A DNA stretch of 32,659 nt from Bacteroidota bacterium. Lineage in GTDB: Bacteria; Bacteroidota; Bacteroidia; Chitinophagales; Chitinophagaceae. Positions 1 through 8,006 of this stretch are shown here, one piece after another (within the stretch, counting starts at the first letter, position 1; every line of letters begins with the position of its first letter). Location: positions 1 through 32,659 of the forward strand of contig JAKAKY010000006.1 in assembly GCA_021824365.1 (NCBI GenBank), in the 5' to 3' direction. Under the pieces are notes generated by a model. It saw only the letters and a list, made by a program, of their open reading frames with translations, was not told where the DNA came from and did no database searches. The position numbers and the translations under genes were made by a program.

Positions 1-148
1 TTTTTACATTTTTGTTATAAAAATAAAATTTACTTTTCATAGTACATAACAATTTTAAATGTTTTTTAAATATTTTAATATAAATAGTATATTGCCGGTA
101 TTCTCTGTTTAATAGTAAGCAAAATTGCTGTCAGGTGCAGCCTTGTTT

Positions 149-349
149 CTATTGGTTGTTTAAGTTTAAACAATCAATTCCATCATCCTTTCGTAAACCA
201 ATGGTAATGGGTGTTTTGTTTATATTGGCAAATACCTCATTCATTTTGCCATCCTATTGCGTAGTGTCATCAATTGGTGAATAACCGGTTACAAAGAAGT
301 TATATGCAATGAATAGGGGATAATACTGTACCTTTCGTTGCTTTAATTT
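149..349 (-). pseudogene. Possible decayed gene fragment with internal stop
   Basis: On the minus strand one frame stays open from about 349 down to a TAG at 149-151, broken only by a TAG at 254-256. The peptide before the break includes FFVTGYSPIDDTTQ. After the break, in the same frame, it continues DGKMNEVFAN, then KTPITIGLRKDDGIDCLNLN. The mix of residues looks like real protein rather than translated AT-rich noise, and the two halves share a frame, so a single stop-generating mutation in a former gene end is plausible. The second half faintly recalls tails of some FtsX-type permeases, but I cannot assign a family. Chance remains a real alternative because the stretch is short. Confidence 0.3.
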
Positions 350-480
350 TTATTAATTATATAATAAAATTTCTTTTTATTTCTTCTTTCAGTCATTCTT
401 GAAGTAACATATCATGCACGCATTTTACATGTTTAGGGTAGGATAAAATGACCTATACACACTTTCTCCTGCCATCTCAG

Positions 481-488
481 TAATTTTG
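481..488 (+). promoter_or_regulatory. Candidate Bacteroidota -7 element upstream of dinB
   Basis: TAATTTTG fits the Bacteroidota -7 consensus TAnnTTTG and lies 13 bases before the polymerase IV start codon. No convincing -33 TTTG element was found at the usual distance, so support is partial. Confidence 0.3.
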
Positions 489-501
489 CTGCTGCTATTG
501 T

Positions 502-1656
502 ATGAATCAGCCACAGCGTTATATTGCCCATTTTGATTTAGACTCATTTTTTGTGAGTGTGGAAGTCATTAAAAATCCTGCACTGCAACATCGGCCTGTT
601 TTGGTAGGAGGTAGCAGCGAAAGGGGTGTAGTAGCAGCCTGCAGTTATGCAGCCCGTAAATTTGGTATACACAGTGCCATGCCTGTGAAGCGTGCTTTAC
701 AGCTATGCCCCCATGCAATTGTGTTGCCCGGTTCTTATAAAGATTATAGCCGTTTTTCTAACCGGGTTACCAATATCATTGCCCGGGCTGCACCTGCCTT
801 TCAAAAGGCCAGTATCGATGAGTTTTATATTGATTTAACCGGGATGGATGCTTTTTTTAATCCCTTGCAATGGACGATTGATTTGCGTCAACAAATTATG
901 GATGCCACGGGTTTGCCTATTTCTTTCGGGTTGGCTACCACCAAATTAATTGCCAAAATTGCTACAGATAAAGCCAAACCTAACGGATACCTGTTTGTGC
1001 AGCCCGGTAAGGAAAAGGATTTTTTAGTGTCTTTGTCTGTCCAAAAAATTCCGGGTGTAGGTAAGCATACCTTGCCTGTTTTGCAGCATATGGGTATTTA
1101 TACCATTCAGGATATACTTCAATTTACACCACACCATTTAGAACAAAAGTTGGGCAAATGGGGGCAAACCCTATACCTCATTGCTATCGGCAGATATGAC
1201 ATACCTTTGGAAACCGGCCATGAAGCCAAATCTATTTCTACCGAACAAACTTTTGCTGCCAATACCACCGATAGGGCTTTTTTAGCACAAAAAATAGTAC
1301 AAATGACTGAAAAAGTGGCGTATGAATTAAGACAGGATGGGCTGTTTACCGCTTGTATAGCAGTTAAAATACGCTATGCCGATTTTACCACCAATTCTAA
1401 ACAAATCACTATTCCGCTTACCTTTTGTGACGATGAATTGATACCGGTGGCTCAGCAACTCTTGCAACAATTGCATCAACCTAACCTTCCCGTACGGTTA
1501 TTGGGGGTACGTTTGAGTGCTTTAAGCAAACACGGTCAGGCACCTGATTTGTTTCATCAAACCAATACCAAAGCTAACTTATACAAAGCAATTGATGCCG
1601 TAAAAAACAAATACGGTGTTTATGCCCTGCAAAAAGGAGGAAGCCTGAAACGTTAA
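502..1656 (+). CDS. dinB: DNA polymerase IV (Y-family, translesion)
   Basis: An error-prone Y-family polymerase of 384 residues that extends primers across damaged template. The palm metal ligands are visible: D12 in the FDLDSFF block, and D106 and E107 in SIDEFYID. F17 sits at the steric-gate position that excludes ribonucleotides. The fingers motif TTKLIAKIATDKAKPNG follows, then a helix-hairpin-helix (KIPGVGKHTL, about 186-195) and the little-finger domain from about residue 240. Near the C-terminus, QAPDLF resembles a beta-clamp binding motif of the QLxLF kind. Length fits the family. The ATG start places the FDLD motif close to the N-terminus, as usual. The gene stands alone; the next gene begins 106 bases later. 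No LexA-type operator was recognised. Identification is secure. Confidence 0.97.
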   Translation: MNQPQRYIAHFDLDSFFVSVEVIKNPALQHRPVLVGGSSERGVVAACSYAARKFGIHSAMPVKRALQLCPHAIVLPGSYKDYSRFSNRVTNIIARAAPAFQKASIDEFYIDLTGMDAFFNPLQWTIDLRQQIMDATGLPISFGLATTKLIAKIATDKAKPNGYLFVQPGKEKDFLVSLSVQKIPGVGKHTLPVLQHMGIYTIQDILQFTPHHLEQKLGKWGQTLYLIAIGRYDIPLETGHEAKSISTEQTFAANTTDRAFLAQKIVQMTEKVAYELRQDGLFTACIAVKIRYADFTTNSKQITIPLTFCDDELIPVAQQLLQQLHQPNLPVRLLGVRLSALSKHGQAPDLFHQTNTKANLYKAIDAVKNKYGVYALQKGGSLKR

Positions 1657-1704
1657 ATTTTAATGAACCCCCAATTTATTAATCTACTGAATTAGTAGAG
1701 TATT

Positions 1705-1712
1705 TATCTTTA
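1705..1712 (+). promoter_or_regulatory. Candidate -7 element upstream of the peroxiredoxin gene
   Basis: TATCTTTA is close to the Bacteroidota TAnnTTTG consensus and lies about 50 bases before the peroxiredoxin ATG, leaving a plausible leader. A matching -33 element was not found, so this is weak. Confidence 0.25.
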
Positions 1713-1762
1713 CACTTTCATTTTTACCCGGATTGATTTATTAACCAAAAAAATAGAACACT

Positions 1763-2401
1763 ATGAGCTTACGTTTAGGCGACACAGTACCCAATTTCAA
1801 GGCAAAAACTTCTATTGGCAACATTGATTTTTATGAATACTTAGGCGATAGCTGGGGTATTTTATTTTCACATCCTGCTGATTATACCCCCGTTTGTACT
1901 ACCGAGCTGGGCAGAACAGCATTATTGAAAGCCGAATTTGATAAGCGGAATACCAGCGTATTGGCTTTAAGTGTAGATGATGTGGAAAGCCACAAAAAAT
2001 GGATTAGCGACATCAATGAAACCCAGCATACCCATGTTGATTTTCCGATTATTGCCGATGAAGATAAACAAGTGGCTACATTATTTGATATGATTCATCC
2101 CAATGCTTCAGAAACACATACCGTTCGTTCCTTGTTTATTATCGGGCCAGATAAAAAATTAAAATTATTCATCACTTATCCGGCTTCTACAGGCCGTAAC
2201 TTTAATGAAGTATTACGTGTGTTAGATTCATTGCAGTTAAGTGCAAAATATCCCGTAGCTACACCTGCTAACTGGAATCCGGGTGAAGAGGTCATTATAG
2301 GACTGGGAGTAAGCACTGAAGAAGCACCTGCTAAATTTCCTAAAGGGGTAAAAGTGGTAAAACCTTATTTGCGTTATACCCCACAGCCTGATAAAGATTA
2401 A
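1763..2401 (+). CDS. 1-Cys peroxiredoxin (Prx6 family)
   Basis: A cytoplasmic thiol peroxidase of 212 residues that reduces hydrogen peroxide and organic hydroperoxides. The active-site block PADYTPVCTTE holds P38, T42 and the peroxidatic cysteine C45. The conserved arginine lies in HTVRSLF near residue 122. C45 is the only cysteine in the protein, so there is no internal resolving cysteine and the enzyme must be the 1-Cys type, depending on an external thiol. The long C-terminal extension (about 165-212), with PANWNPGEEVI, is typical of the Prx6 subfamily and forms the dimer arm. The gene is monocistronic: a terminator hairpin follows 25 bases after the stop codon. No OxyR-like site was recognised. 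Identification is secure; the physiological reductant is unknown. Confidence 0.96.
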   Translation: MSLRLGDTVPNFKAKTSIGNIDFYEYLGDSWGILFSHPADYTPVCTTELGRTALLKAEFDKRNTSVLALSVDDVESHKKWISDINETQHTHVDFPIIADEDKQVATLFDMIHPNASETHTVRSLFIIGPDKKLKLFITYPASTGRNFNEVLRVLDSLQLSAKYPVATPANWNPGEEVIIGLGVSTEEAPAKFPKGVKVVKPYLRYTPQPDKD

Positions 2402-2426
2402 TACCTTTTTTCATTATACTTGTTAT

Positions 2427-2454
2427 AAGGCCCTGATTCTTCGGGGCTTTTTTT
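2427..2454 (+). terminator. Rho-independent terminator after the peroxiredoxin gene
   Basis: AAGGCCCT (2427-2434) pairs with GGGGCTTT (2443-2450) over an 8-base loop, with two wobble pairs, and runs into seven T residues. Its place just after the stop codon separates the peroxiredoxin from the amidohydrolase. Confidence 0.85.
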
Positions 2455-2508
2455 GTGCAGTTACTAGTTTAATTCCTTAACTTAACCCCTTCAACCAAAC
2501 AAATTGAT

Positions 2509-3783
2509 ATGAAAAAAATGCTACTCTTATCACTGCTGTTTTATCAAATGGCGGTTGCTCAAAAAACCATTATTTACTGCGGAAAATTAATTGATGTAAA
2601 CAAATTATCTGTACAGCAGGGCATGTCCGTTATTATACTGAGCGATACAGTTGCCGATATTCAAAAAGGCTTTGTAACTGCAGCGCCAAATGATAAAGTA
2701 ATAGATTTAAAAAAGTATACCGTTATGCCGGGTTTGATTGATGCACATGTGCACTTAGAAAGTCAAACCAGTCCCGATGCCATGATGAAACGGTTAACCC
2801 AAAACCCTGCCGATATTGCTTTTCAGGCAGCCGTATATGCCAAAACAACATTAATGGCCGGCTTTACCACTGTGCGTGATGTAGGCGGCAGTGGTGTAAA
2901 TATTGCGCTTCGTAATGCGGTTAATAAAGGGTTGGTGATTGGCCCCCGGATTTTTACGGCTGGTTCCATTATATCTACTACCGGCGGACATGGCGACCCT
3001 ACCAACGGATTAAAAGAAGATTTAATGATGATTCCGCAGTTAAATGCAAATGTGGTGAATGGGGATGATGAATGCAGAAAGGCTGTTCGGCAGCATTATA
3101 AAGATGGAGCCGATTTAATTAAAATTACTGCCACCGGTGGTGTATTAAGTTTAGAGAAAGATGGCGCCGGCGCTCAGTTTACAGAAGATGAAATTAAAAC
3201 CATTGTGGAAACGGCGAAAGATTATGGTATGCGGGTAGCTGCACATGCACATGGCCCTGAAGGCATGAAGCGGGCAGTATTGGCCGGTGTTACTTCCATT
3301 GAGCATGGAACATATATGACTCCGGAAATTATGGAGCTAATGAAGGAAAAAGGTACTTATTTAGTGCCTACCATTATTGCCGGAAAATCAGTAGCTGATT
3401 CAGCCATTAAAATGCCCGGATATTTTCCGCCTATTATTCGTTCAAAAGCCATTCAAATCGGTTCAGTTATTCAGGCTACCTTTGCAAAGGCTTATAAAGC
3501 CGGTGTAAAAATTGCTTTTGGTACCGATGCTGGTGTATACAATCACGGAAAAAACTGGATGGAATTTGGCTATATGCACGAAGCAGGTATGCCTGTTTTA
3601 GAATGTATTAAAGCCGCTACCGTTAGTGCCGCCAATTTAATTGGTGATACTAAAATTGGCAGCCTTGAAAAAGGAAAATTTGCCGATGTAGTAGCGGTGG
3701 ACGGCGACCCTGTGCAGGATGTAAATGTAATGGGCAAAGTAGTGTTTGTGATGAAATCCGGTAAAGTGTACAAATCAGAATAA
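2509..3783 (+). CDS. Secreted amidohydrolase (imidazolonepropionase/prolidase-like)
   Basis: A 424-residue metal-dependent hydrolase of the amidohydrolase superfamily. It starts with a signal peptide (cleavage likely after MAVA, before Q18), so it acts in the periplasm or outside. Binuclear metal ligands are all visible: H80 and H82 in DAHVH, K205 in DLIKITATGG (the carbamylated lysine position), H246 in AAHAHG, H266 in SIEHGT, and D340 in FGTDAG. The C-terminus returns to the small beta-sandwich (GKFADVVAVDGDP). This pattern matches the Xaa-Pro dipeptidase/imidazolonepropionase-like group, many of which hydrolyse peptides or N-acyl amino acids; the actual substrate cannot be read from the sequence. 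It stands alone between two terminators. Family very sure, substrate unknown. Confidence 0.92.
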   Translation: MKKMLLLSLLFYQMAVAQKTIIYCGKLIDVNKLSVQQGMSVIILSDTVADIQKGFVTAAPNDKVIDLKKYTVMPGLIDAHVHLESQTSPDAMMKRLTQNPADIAFQAAVYAKTTLMAGFTTVRDVGGSGVNIALRNAVNKGLVIGPRIFTAGSIISTTGGHGDPTNGLKEDLMMIPQLNANVVNGDDECRKAVRQHYKDGADLIKITATGGVLSLEKDGAGAQFTEDEIKTIVETAKDYGMRVAAHAHGPEGMKRAVLAGVTSIEHGTYMTPEIMELMKEKGTYLVPTIIAGKSVADSAIKMPGYFPPIIRSKAIQIGSVIQATFAKAYKAGVKIAFGTDAGVYNHGKNWMEFGYMHEAGMPVLECIKAATVSAANLIGDTKIGSLEKGKFADVVAVDGDPVQDVNVMGKVVFVMKSGKVYKSE

Positions 3784-3805
3784 ACGAATAATATTTTTTT
3801 TAAAT

Positions 3806-3842
3806 GGAATGCTGTAATACGTCAACGGCATTCCGTTTTTTT
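3806..3842 (+). terminator. Terminator between amidohydrolase and LytTR genes
   Basis: GGAATGC (3806-3812) pairs perfectly with GCATTCC (3828-3834), followed by a T run to 3842. It ends the + strand amidohydrolase transcript. The hairpin also abuts the stop codon of the convergent regulator gene and may act in both directions, although the minus-strand T run is interrupted. Confidence 0.85.
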
Positions 3843-4572
3843 AAATCCCCAAAACAAATTTTAAGCGCATATAGCCACTTTTGCTTACAGGTAGTTGTTG
3901 GCCTGTACTCAATGTGGCAGCATAATTTTCTTTTTCATACAATTCAATTTTGGTAATGAGCTGCAGGTTTACCATATAAGAGCGATGAATTCTGGCAAAT
4001 TGTTGCTGAGAAAGCGTTTGTTCAAAATATTGCATGGTTTTTTTCTTTAAATAGTTACCTTCTTTCGTTACTATTTTTACATAATCATCCGCCGCTTCCA
4101 GGTAGTGTACTTGTGTAACCGGTATTATTTTTATTTTTGATCCATCCTTCACTACAATTCGATTGGTTTCCTGTGGTGTAGCGGCTAATGTTTCTAACAA
4201 CGTACCTGTATTGGTGCTGACTTTCTGGCTCAGCACTTTCTGAATGGCTTTATCAAACCGTTCGCGGCTAAAAGGTTTCAACAAATAATCAAAGGCATTT
4301 TGTTCAAAAGCTTTAATGGCAAATTCTTCAAAGGCAGTGGTAAAAATAATGGCTGCATTCGTTTCTACTAATTCTAATAATTCAAAACCATTTATTTTGG
4401 GCATTTGTATATCTAAGAATAATAAATCCGGCTGGTATTGCTGTATTAGTTTTGCTGCTTCAAAGCCATCGCCACATTCTGCCTGTAAATGAATAGAAGA
4501 ATAGTGTTGCAGGTACTCTTTGATAATACTTCGTGCCAGTGGTTCATCATCTATAATAATACAATTCATCAT
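3841..4572 (-). CDS. LytTR-family response regulator
   Basis: A 243-residue response regulator. The receiver domain (about 1-120) has the acidic pair DDE at 8-10, phospho-acceptor D54 in LLFLDIQMP, a conserved threonine in IIFTTAF and lysine in YLLKPF. The C-terminal half (about 140-243) is a LytTR DNA-binding domain with KIIPVTQVHYLEAADDYVKI and the RIHRSYMVNL motif. It begins 1 base after the stop codon of the adjoining sensor kinase, so the two are co-transcribed and form a cognate pair. Two ATG codons in tandem are possible starts. Targets are not identifiable; in this phylum such pairs often control envelope or transport genes, and a LiaF-like gene lies upstream on the same strand. Confidence 0.96.
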   Translation of the reverse strand: MMNCIIIDDEPLARSIIKEYLQHYSSIHLQAECGDGFEAAKLIQQYQPDLLFLDIQMPKINGFELLELVETNAAIIFTTAFEEFAIKAFEQNAFDYLLKPFSRERFDKAIQKVLSQKVSTNTGTLLETLAATPQETNRIVVKDGSKIKIIPVTQVHYLEAADDYVKIVTKEGNYLKKKTMQYFEQTLSQQQFARIHRSYMVNLQLITKIELYEKENYAATLSTGQQLPVSKSGYMRLKFVLGI

Positions 4573-4573
4573 A

Positions 4574-5629
4574 CTAAGTGGTTGTAGGGGTTTTGCGTTG
4601 TGGAATAAGTAGTGTGGTTATAAATTCAGTATCGGTATTTTCAATGGTTAATAAATCGTTTCTGCCGAATAATAACCAAAGTCGGCGTTTTACGGCTGAT
4701 AATCCAAAGCCGGTTCCGGGTAAAGTAACAGCAGTGGATGCATCATAAGGATTTTGAACGGTAATGACTAATTGTTCATTTTGGTTGCTTGCCTGTATGC
4801 CAATGGTTACTTCACCAATGGTATCATACAAACCAAATTTAATAGCATTTTCAACCAATGGCTGCAATAACAATGAGGGAAGTGTTAACGGTAAGGCATT
4901 GCTGTCTGCTTGTATGTTGGTTAACATTCTATGTCCAAAACGCACCTGTTCAATAGAAAGATACAACCCAATATAGGATAATTCTTCTTCTAATGTATTC
5001 CATTGGTCTTCTTTGCGCAATGTGCCTCTCAAAAATTCAGATAGTTGTTGTATCATTTCTCTGGCTTTTTCAGGTTGTACAGTAGTTAAAGCACTGATGG
5101 AATTTAAGCTATTGAATAAAAAATGGGGTTGCAGTTGTTGGCGCAGTTTAGATAGTTCTGCTTCTTTAGCTAATTCAGCAATACTTTGTTGCCGGGCTTC
5201 TGTTTTCAACCAATCTATTTGTGTATACCAAATTAAGCCGGCTAATGTAATGCAGCCCATCATCAAAAACCCAAATGCAAAGCGCAATAATAACGTTGTT
5301 TTTAATAATTGAATATATGCTGCATTGTTTTGAAAAATATGCTTTAGCATGAATTGTACCAGGATGGCCCATGCTAAGCTTAATACAAAGCTGACTACAA
5401 TAATGTACCAGTATTTTTCTTTTTTGGGTAAATAGTAGCGCATGTTATTGATGACTAACCAGGAGCAGGCAAACAACAAAATATTGCCGGCAATGCTATC
5501 TGTAATAGCGATTACCGGGTTTATTCCGGCTATCAATAACATATTCCATTGCAATATTATCCAAACTAACCACCAGATAATGATTGCGGGTACATTTCCT
5601 TTGCCGTGTAAAAAAGATTGGGTCACTGT
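4574..5629 (-). CDS. LytS-like sensor histidine kinase
   Basis: An integral-membrane histidine kinase partnered with the LytTR regulator. Four membrane segments come first (starting at PAIIIWWLVWIILQW), then a short coiled linker, the His_kinase block QPHFLFNSLN with the phospho-accepting histidine, an N box (LQPLVENAIKFG) and a G box (GTGFGLSAVKRRL). An upstream in-frame extension to 5794 exists, but it would overlap most of the end of the DUF4288 gene and begins at TTG. I chose the GTG at 5629, whose product begins (fMet)TQSFLHGKG, giving about 351 residues, four bases past the DUF4288 stop codon and just before the first membrane helix. The start is the uncertain part; the function is not. 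The sensed signal is unknown. Confidence 0.92.
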   Translation of the reverse strand, partial: TVTQSFLHGKGNVPAIIIWWLVWIILQWNMLLIAGINPVIAITDSIAGNILLFACSWLVINNMRYYLPKKEKYWYIIVVSFVLSLAWAILVQFMLKHIFQNNAAYIQLLKTTLLLRFAFGFLMMGCITLAGLIWYTQIDWLKTEARQQSIAELAKEAELSKLRQQLQPHFLFNSLNSISALTTVQPEKAREMIQQLSEFLRGTLRKEDQWNTLEEELSYIGLYLSIEQVRFGHRMLTNIQADSNALPLTLPSLLLQPLVENAIKFGLYDTIGEVTIGIQASNQNEQLVITVQNPYDASTAVTLPGTGFGLSAVKRRLWLLFGRNDLLTIENTDTEFITTLLIPQRKTPTTT

Positions 5630-5633
5630 ATTA

Positions 5634-5990
5634 CTAAATGGTTTGTGGTTGTAATGAATTAGCTTCTGTAACCTGTACTGCTTTTTTTTGAGTAATATAT
5701 AAATAGTATTCCGCATCATCAACTTCTTTAATACAGGATGCAATTTCAATGCCATCTGTTGGAGATTGAATATCATATAAAGCTGTAATGCCAATGAACT
5801 GCCACTGTACGGGTTGTTGGTGGATATTCATGAAACAATCTTCCTCATTTTTGCCCAGATTATTGGCTTTTTCCAATGCCTCTTGACTGCTGTTAGCATA
5901 AAACAATCTAATTTGTTCATCAAATTGCGGTGTATGGTTTCCATCGCCGCAAATAATTCTGAAAATCATTTTTGTAATATAGCAGTTCAT
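5634..5990 (-). CDS. DUF4288 family protein
   Basis: A 118-residue soluble protein with no signal peptide. The opening MNCYITKMIFRIICGDGNH followed by PQFDEQIRLFYA is the hallmark of DUF4288-like proteins, small proteins of unknown biochemical function. Central residues include EALEKANNLG and a run of aromatic and acidic residues around PVQWQFIGI. It is the first gene of a three-gene unit with the LytS-like kinase (4-base gap to the proposed kinase start) and LytTR regulator, which suggests a link to that signalling pathway, but this is only inferred from position. The ATG start gives the family's usual N-terminus. Confidence 0.85.
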   Translation of the reverse strand: MNCYITKMIFRIICGDGNHTPQFDEQIRLFYANSSQEALEKANNLGKNEEDCFMNIHQQPVQWQFIGITALYDIQSPTDGIEIASCIKEVDDAEYYLYITQKKAVQVTEANSLQPQTI

Positions 5991-6100
5991 GGTTTGCTGT
6001 TTAAAGCAGGTTAAGTAAAATAAGCTGCTCTTTATAAATTTTTTTGTTGTTTTGCTGCTGTGTGCTATTCAATATTTCCTGCGCTGTATAAATTTCACTT

Positions 6101-7036
6101 TTAGAATTTCATTTCAACTGCCGCCAGTGTTTGTTTTACTGCTTCTCTATTGATAGTAGGTACATAGCTGAAGTGCCGATTAAACTTTGTACTATCAAAA
6201 TAATAATCCCTGTCGTATTGATAACACATTTCACTCAACTCTTTTAATATTGGAATAAAAAGTCCCAGTGTTTGAATGCCCCATTTGGGTAATACCTGAT
6301 ATTGATTTTTTGCATGCATTTCTTCTGCAAATAATTGAATCCATTCTTCTCCGGTAATTTTTTGAGGATCAGTTGGAAGGTTCCAAATTTGGTTATAGGC
6401 AGCAGGTGTATTGCCCAATAACGCAGTTCCTTTTCCTAAATCCGGTGTATAACCCATGCTGTGTATTGCTTTGGCATTACAAACCCATTGTGCTTTTTTA
6501 TTCTTTCTCAAATTATTATAAACCATGATCATGAGCATGCTTTTGTTAATGACACTACCAAAAAAATCGGGAGAACGGGCAATGATGGCATCTAAGGTTT
6601 GACTTTCAATGCTGTTAAGTATAAGTTTGTTTACTTCAGCACGTACTTCCCCTTTTTTACTGGCAGGACTAATGGGCGATGCTTCCGTTATGTGGTTAAC
6701 ATTATCTCCGCCAATGGCATATACGTTATCGAAAAAAACGAGCCTGGCCCGGTATTGTACACAAGCATCTATCACGTTTTTTACCAAAGGTGGCCACATT
6801 TGTTGCCAAACTTTTGTGTTGTATTCCAGGCCAATTAACAAATAAACAATTGCACTGCCTTCTATGGCTTTAAATACCTCTTCCCGGATAAAAAGATTGG
6901 CCGATAGTAGTTCATCTGTTGCATTTACTTTTTTTGGGTTACGTGCAACTAATCGTATGTCTGATGTATAATTGGGTAATTCTTTAGCCAGTTCTAAGCC
7001 AATAGCACCACCGGCACCTAATATTGTTTGTTTCAT
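6101..7036 (-). CDS. NAD(P)-binding epimerase-like protein (atypical SDR)
   Basis: A protein of about 311 residues related to NAD-dependent epimerases/dehydratases. The N-terminal Rossmann motif is TILGAGGAIGLELA, a GxGGxxG pattern that binds the dinucleotide, and IRLVARNPKK suggests preference around the second strand. Further family blocks are VYLLIGLEYNTKVW, LVFFDNVYAIGG and IIARSPDFFG. The tyrosine in FDNVY lacks the lysine four residues on that ordinary SDRs use, so it is an atypical member. The frame extends upstream to 7063, but starting at MKQTILG (7036) places the nucleotide motif at the very N-terminus as in relatives. It stands between the DUF4288 operon and the LiaF-like gene on the same strand; substrate unknown. 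Confidence 0.88.
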   Translation of the reverse strand: MKQTILGAGGAIGLELAKELPNYTSDIRLVARNPKKVNATDELLSANLFIREEVFKAIEGSAIVYLLIGLEYNTKVWQQMWPPLVKNVIDACVQYRARLVFFDNVYAIGGDNVNHITEASPISPASKKGEVRAEVNKLILNSIESQTLDAIIARSPDFFGSVINKSMLMIMVYNNLRKNKKAQWVCNAKAIHSMGYTPDLGKGTALLGNTPAAYNQIWNLPTDPQKITGEEWIQLFAEEMHAKNQYQVLPKWGIQTLGLFIPILKELSEMCYQYDRDYYFDSTKFNRHFSYVPTINREAVKQTLAAVEMKF

Positions 7037-7104
7037 TTTTCCTGATTTGTTGTATACATTCATTGATGGCTGTGATTAAAAAAATTTACGCCAATGCAAC
7101 ACCG

Positions 7105-7851
7105 TTAATAATTTCTGATTTCAACACCTGCAAATACAGCCGAACCTTTTAAAATAAGTACTTTATTAAGCGTATCTACATTAATGGTGCTTTGATTACG
7201 TTTGTCATCTACACCATGAAATACGCCATCCATCTCATTTTTAACGGTCCAGCTTTTGGGTACTACTAATTTTATACCCCCAAAAACTGCTTCTATTTGC
7301 AGGCAGGCAGGTGCTTGAATATCGGCTTGTGTACAATCTATTTCCACACCTCCAAATACACAGTTGATTTTACCTCCTGAAAATTTTTTTGAAATAACAC
7401 TACGTTGTACACCACTAAAAATGGAATTAATGTTTAAGTAATCTTCTTCGCTGGTAATACCTGTTGGTGTGTTGGTAATGGTGCTGTACGTATTTTGTTC
7501 TTGTCTCATTCTTCTGCCACAACCACCACCGGTTCTTTTAGGTTTTAATACAAAAATGATACCTGCCACAATTAAAAAAGCCGGCCAAAAATATTGATGG
7601 AAAGAAGCATCAGCTAATTCCTGGTCAATGAGAAAAAAACTGCCAATGGCAATGAGGATTAGCCATCCAAAATTTTGAAAGCGATGTTTGATGCCCACTA
7701 AAATGCCAATAGCAATCAGTAGCATTTGCCAGGAAAAAATCCAGCCAGGAATGGGGTATCCCATTTTATAAGCCAATAATAATAAGCCGCCAATAATTAA
7801 AAAAATACCGGTGAAAACCCGGTTGTTGGTGCGTTCGAATGAAGGATTCAT
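7105..7851 (-). CDS. LiaF-like membrane protein
   Basis: About 248 residues. The N-terminal half has four membrane helices (for example VFTGIFLIIGGLLLLAYKMG, a DUF5668-like LiaF transmembrane domain). After a glycine/arginine-rich linker (GGGCGRRMR), the C-terminal half is a LiaF-like beta-helical domain with repeats such as INSIFSGVQR, INCVFGGVEIDC and IEAVFGGIKLVVP. In Firmicutes LiaF restrains a cell-envelope stress sensor. Bacteroidota relatives commonly sit near LytS/LytTR pairs, and one such pair lies 1.5 kb downstream on the same strand, so an envelope-sensing role is reasonable but inferred. I preferred the ATG at 7851 over the in-frame start at 7890, because MNPSFERTNN leads directly into the first helix. 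Confidence 0.87.
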   Translation of the reverse strand: MNPSFERTNNRVFTGIFLIIGGLLLLAYKMGYPIPGWIFSWQMLLIAIGILVGIKHRFQNFGWLILIAIGSFFLIDQELADASFHQYFWPAFLIVAGIIFVLKPKRTGGGCGRRMRQEQNTYSTITNTPTGITSEEDYLNINSIFSGVQRSVISKKFSGGKINCVFGGVEIDCTQADIQAPACLQIEAVFGGIKLVVPKSWTVKNEMDGVFHGVDDKRNQSTINVDTLNKVLILKGSAVFAGVEIRNY

Positions 7852-8006
7852 GTTCTTGTATTTTAATAAGGCAAAACTAAAGCTACTCATTTCTTCTGAA
7901 AATAGCAGTTAGGCAGATGAAGGTAAGCGGGCGGTAAATGCCGGAAAATAGGCGGTGAATAAAAAATGGAAGGGATTGAATCAGTCAAGATCAATTATTT
8001 TTGTTC

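Larger units (their letters stand above)
1..501. other. AT-rich intergenic stretch without an intact gene
   Basis: No complete coding frame was found before the DNA polymerase IV gene. The first ~120 bases are very AT-rich. The only structure seen is a minus-strand reading frame at 149-349 with protein-like composition and an internal stop, listed separately. The last ~40 bases must hold the promoter and leader of the downstream polymerase gene. Confidence 0.6.

Noticed and set aside
5630-5794. Upstream extension of the sensor kinase from a TTG
   Set aside because: It would read through most of the DUF4288 tail, gives a basic, non-family N-terminus, and a better start exists at 5629.
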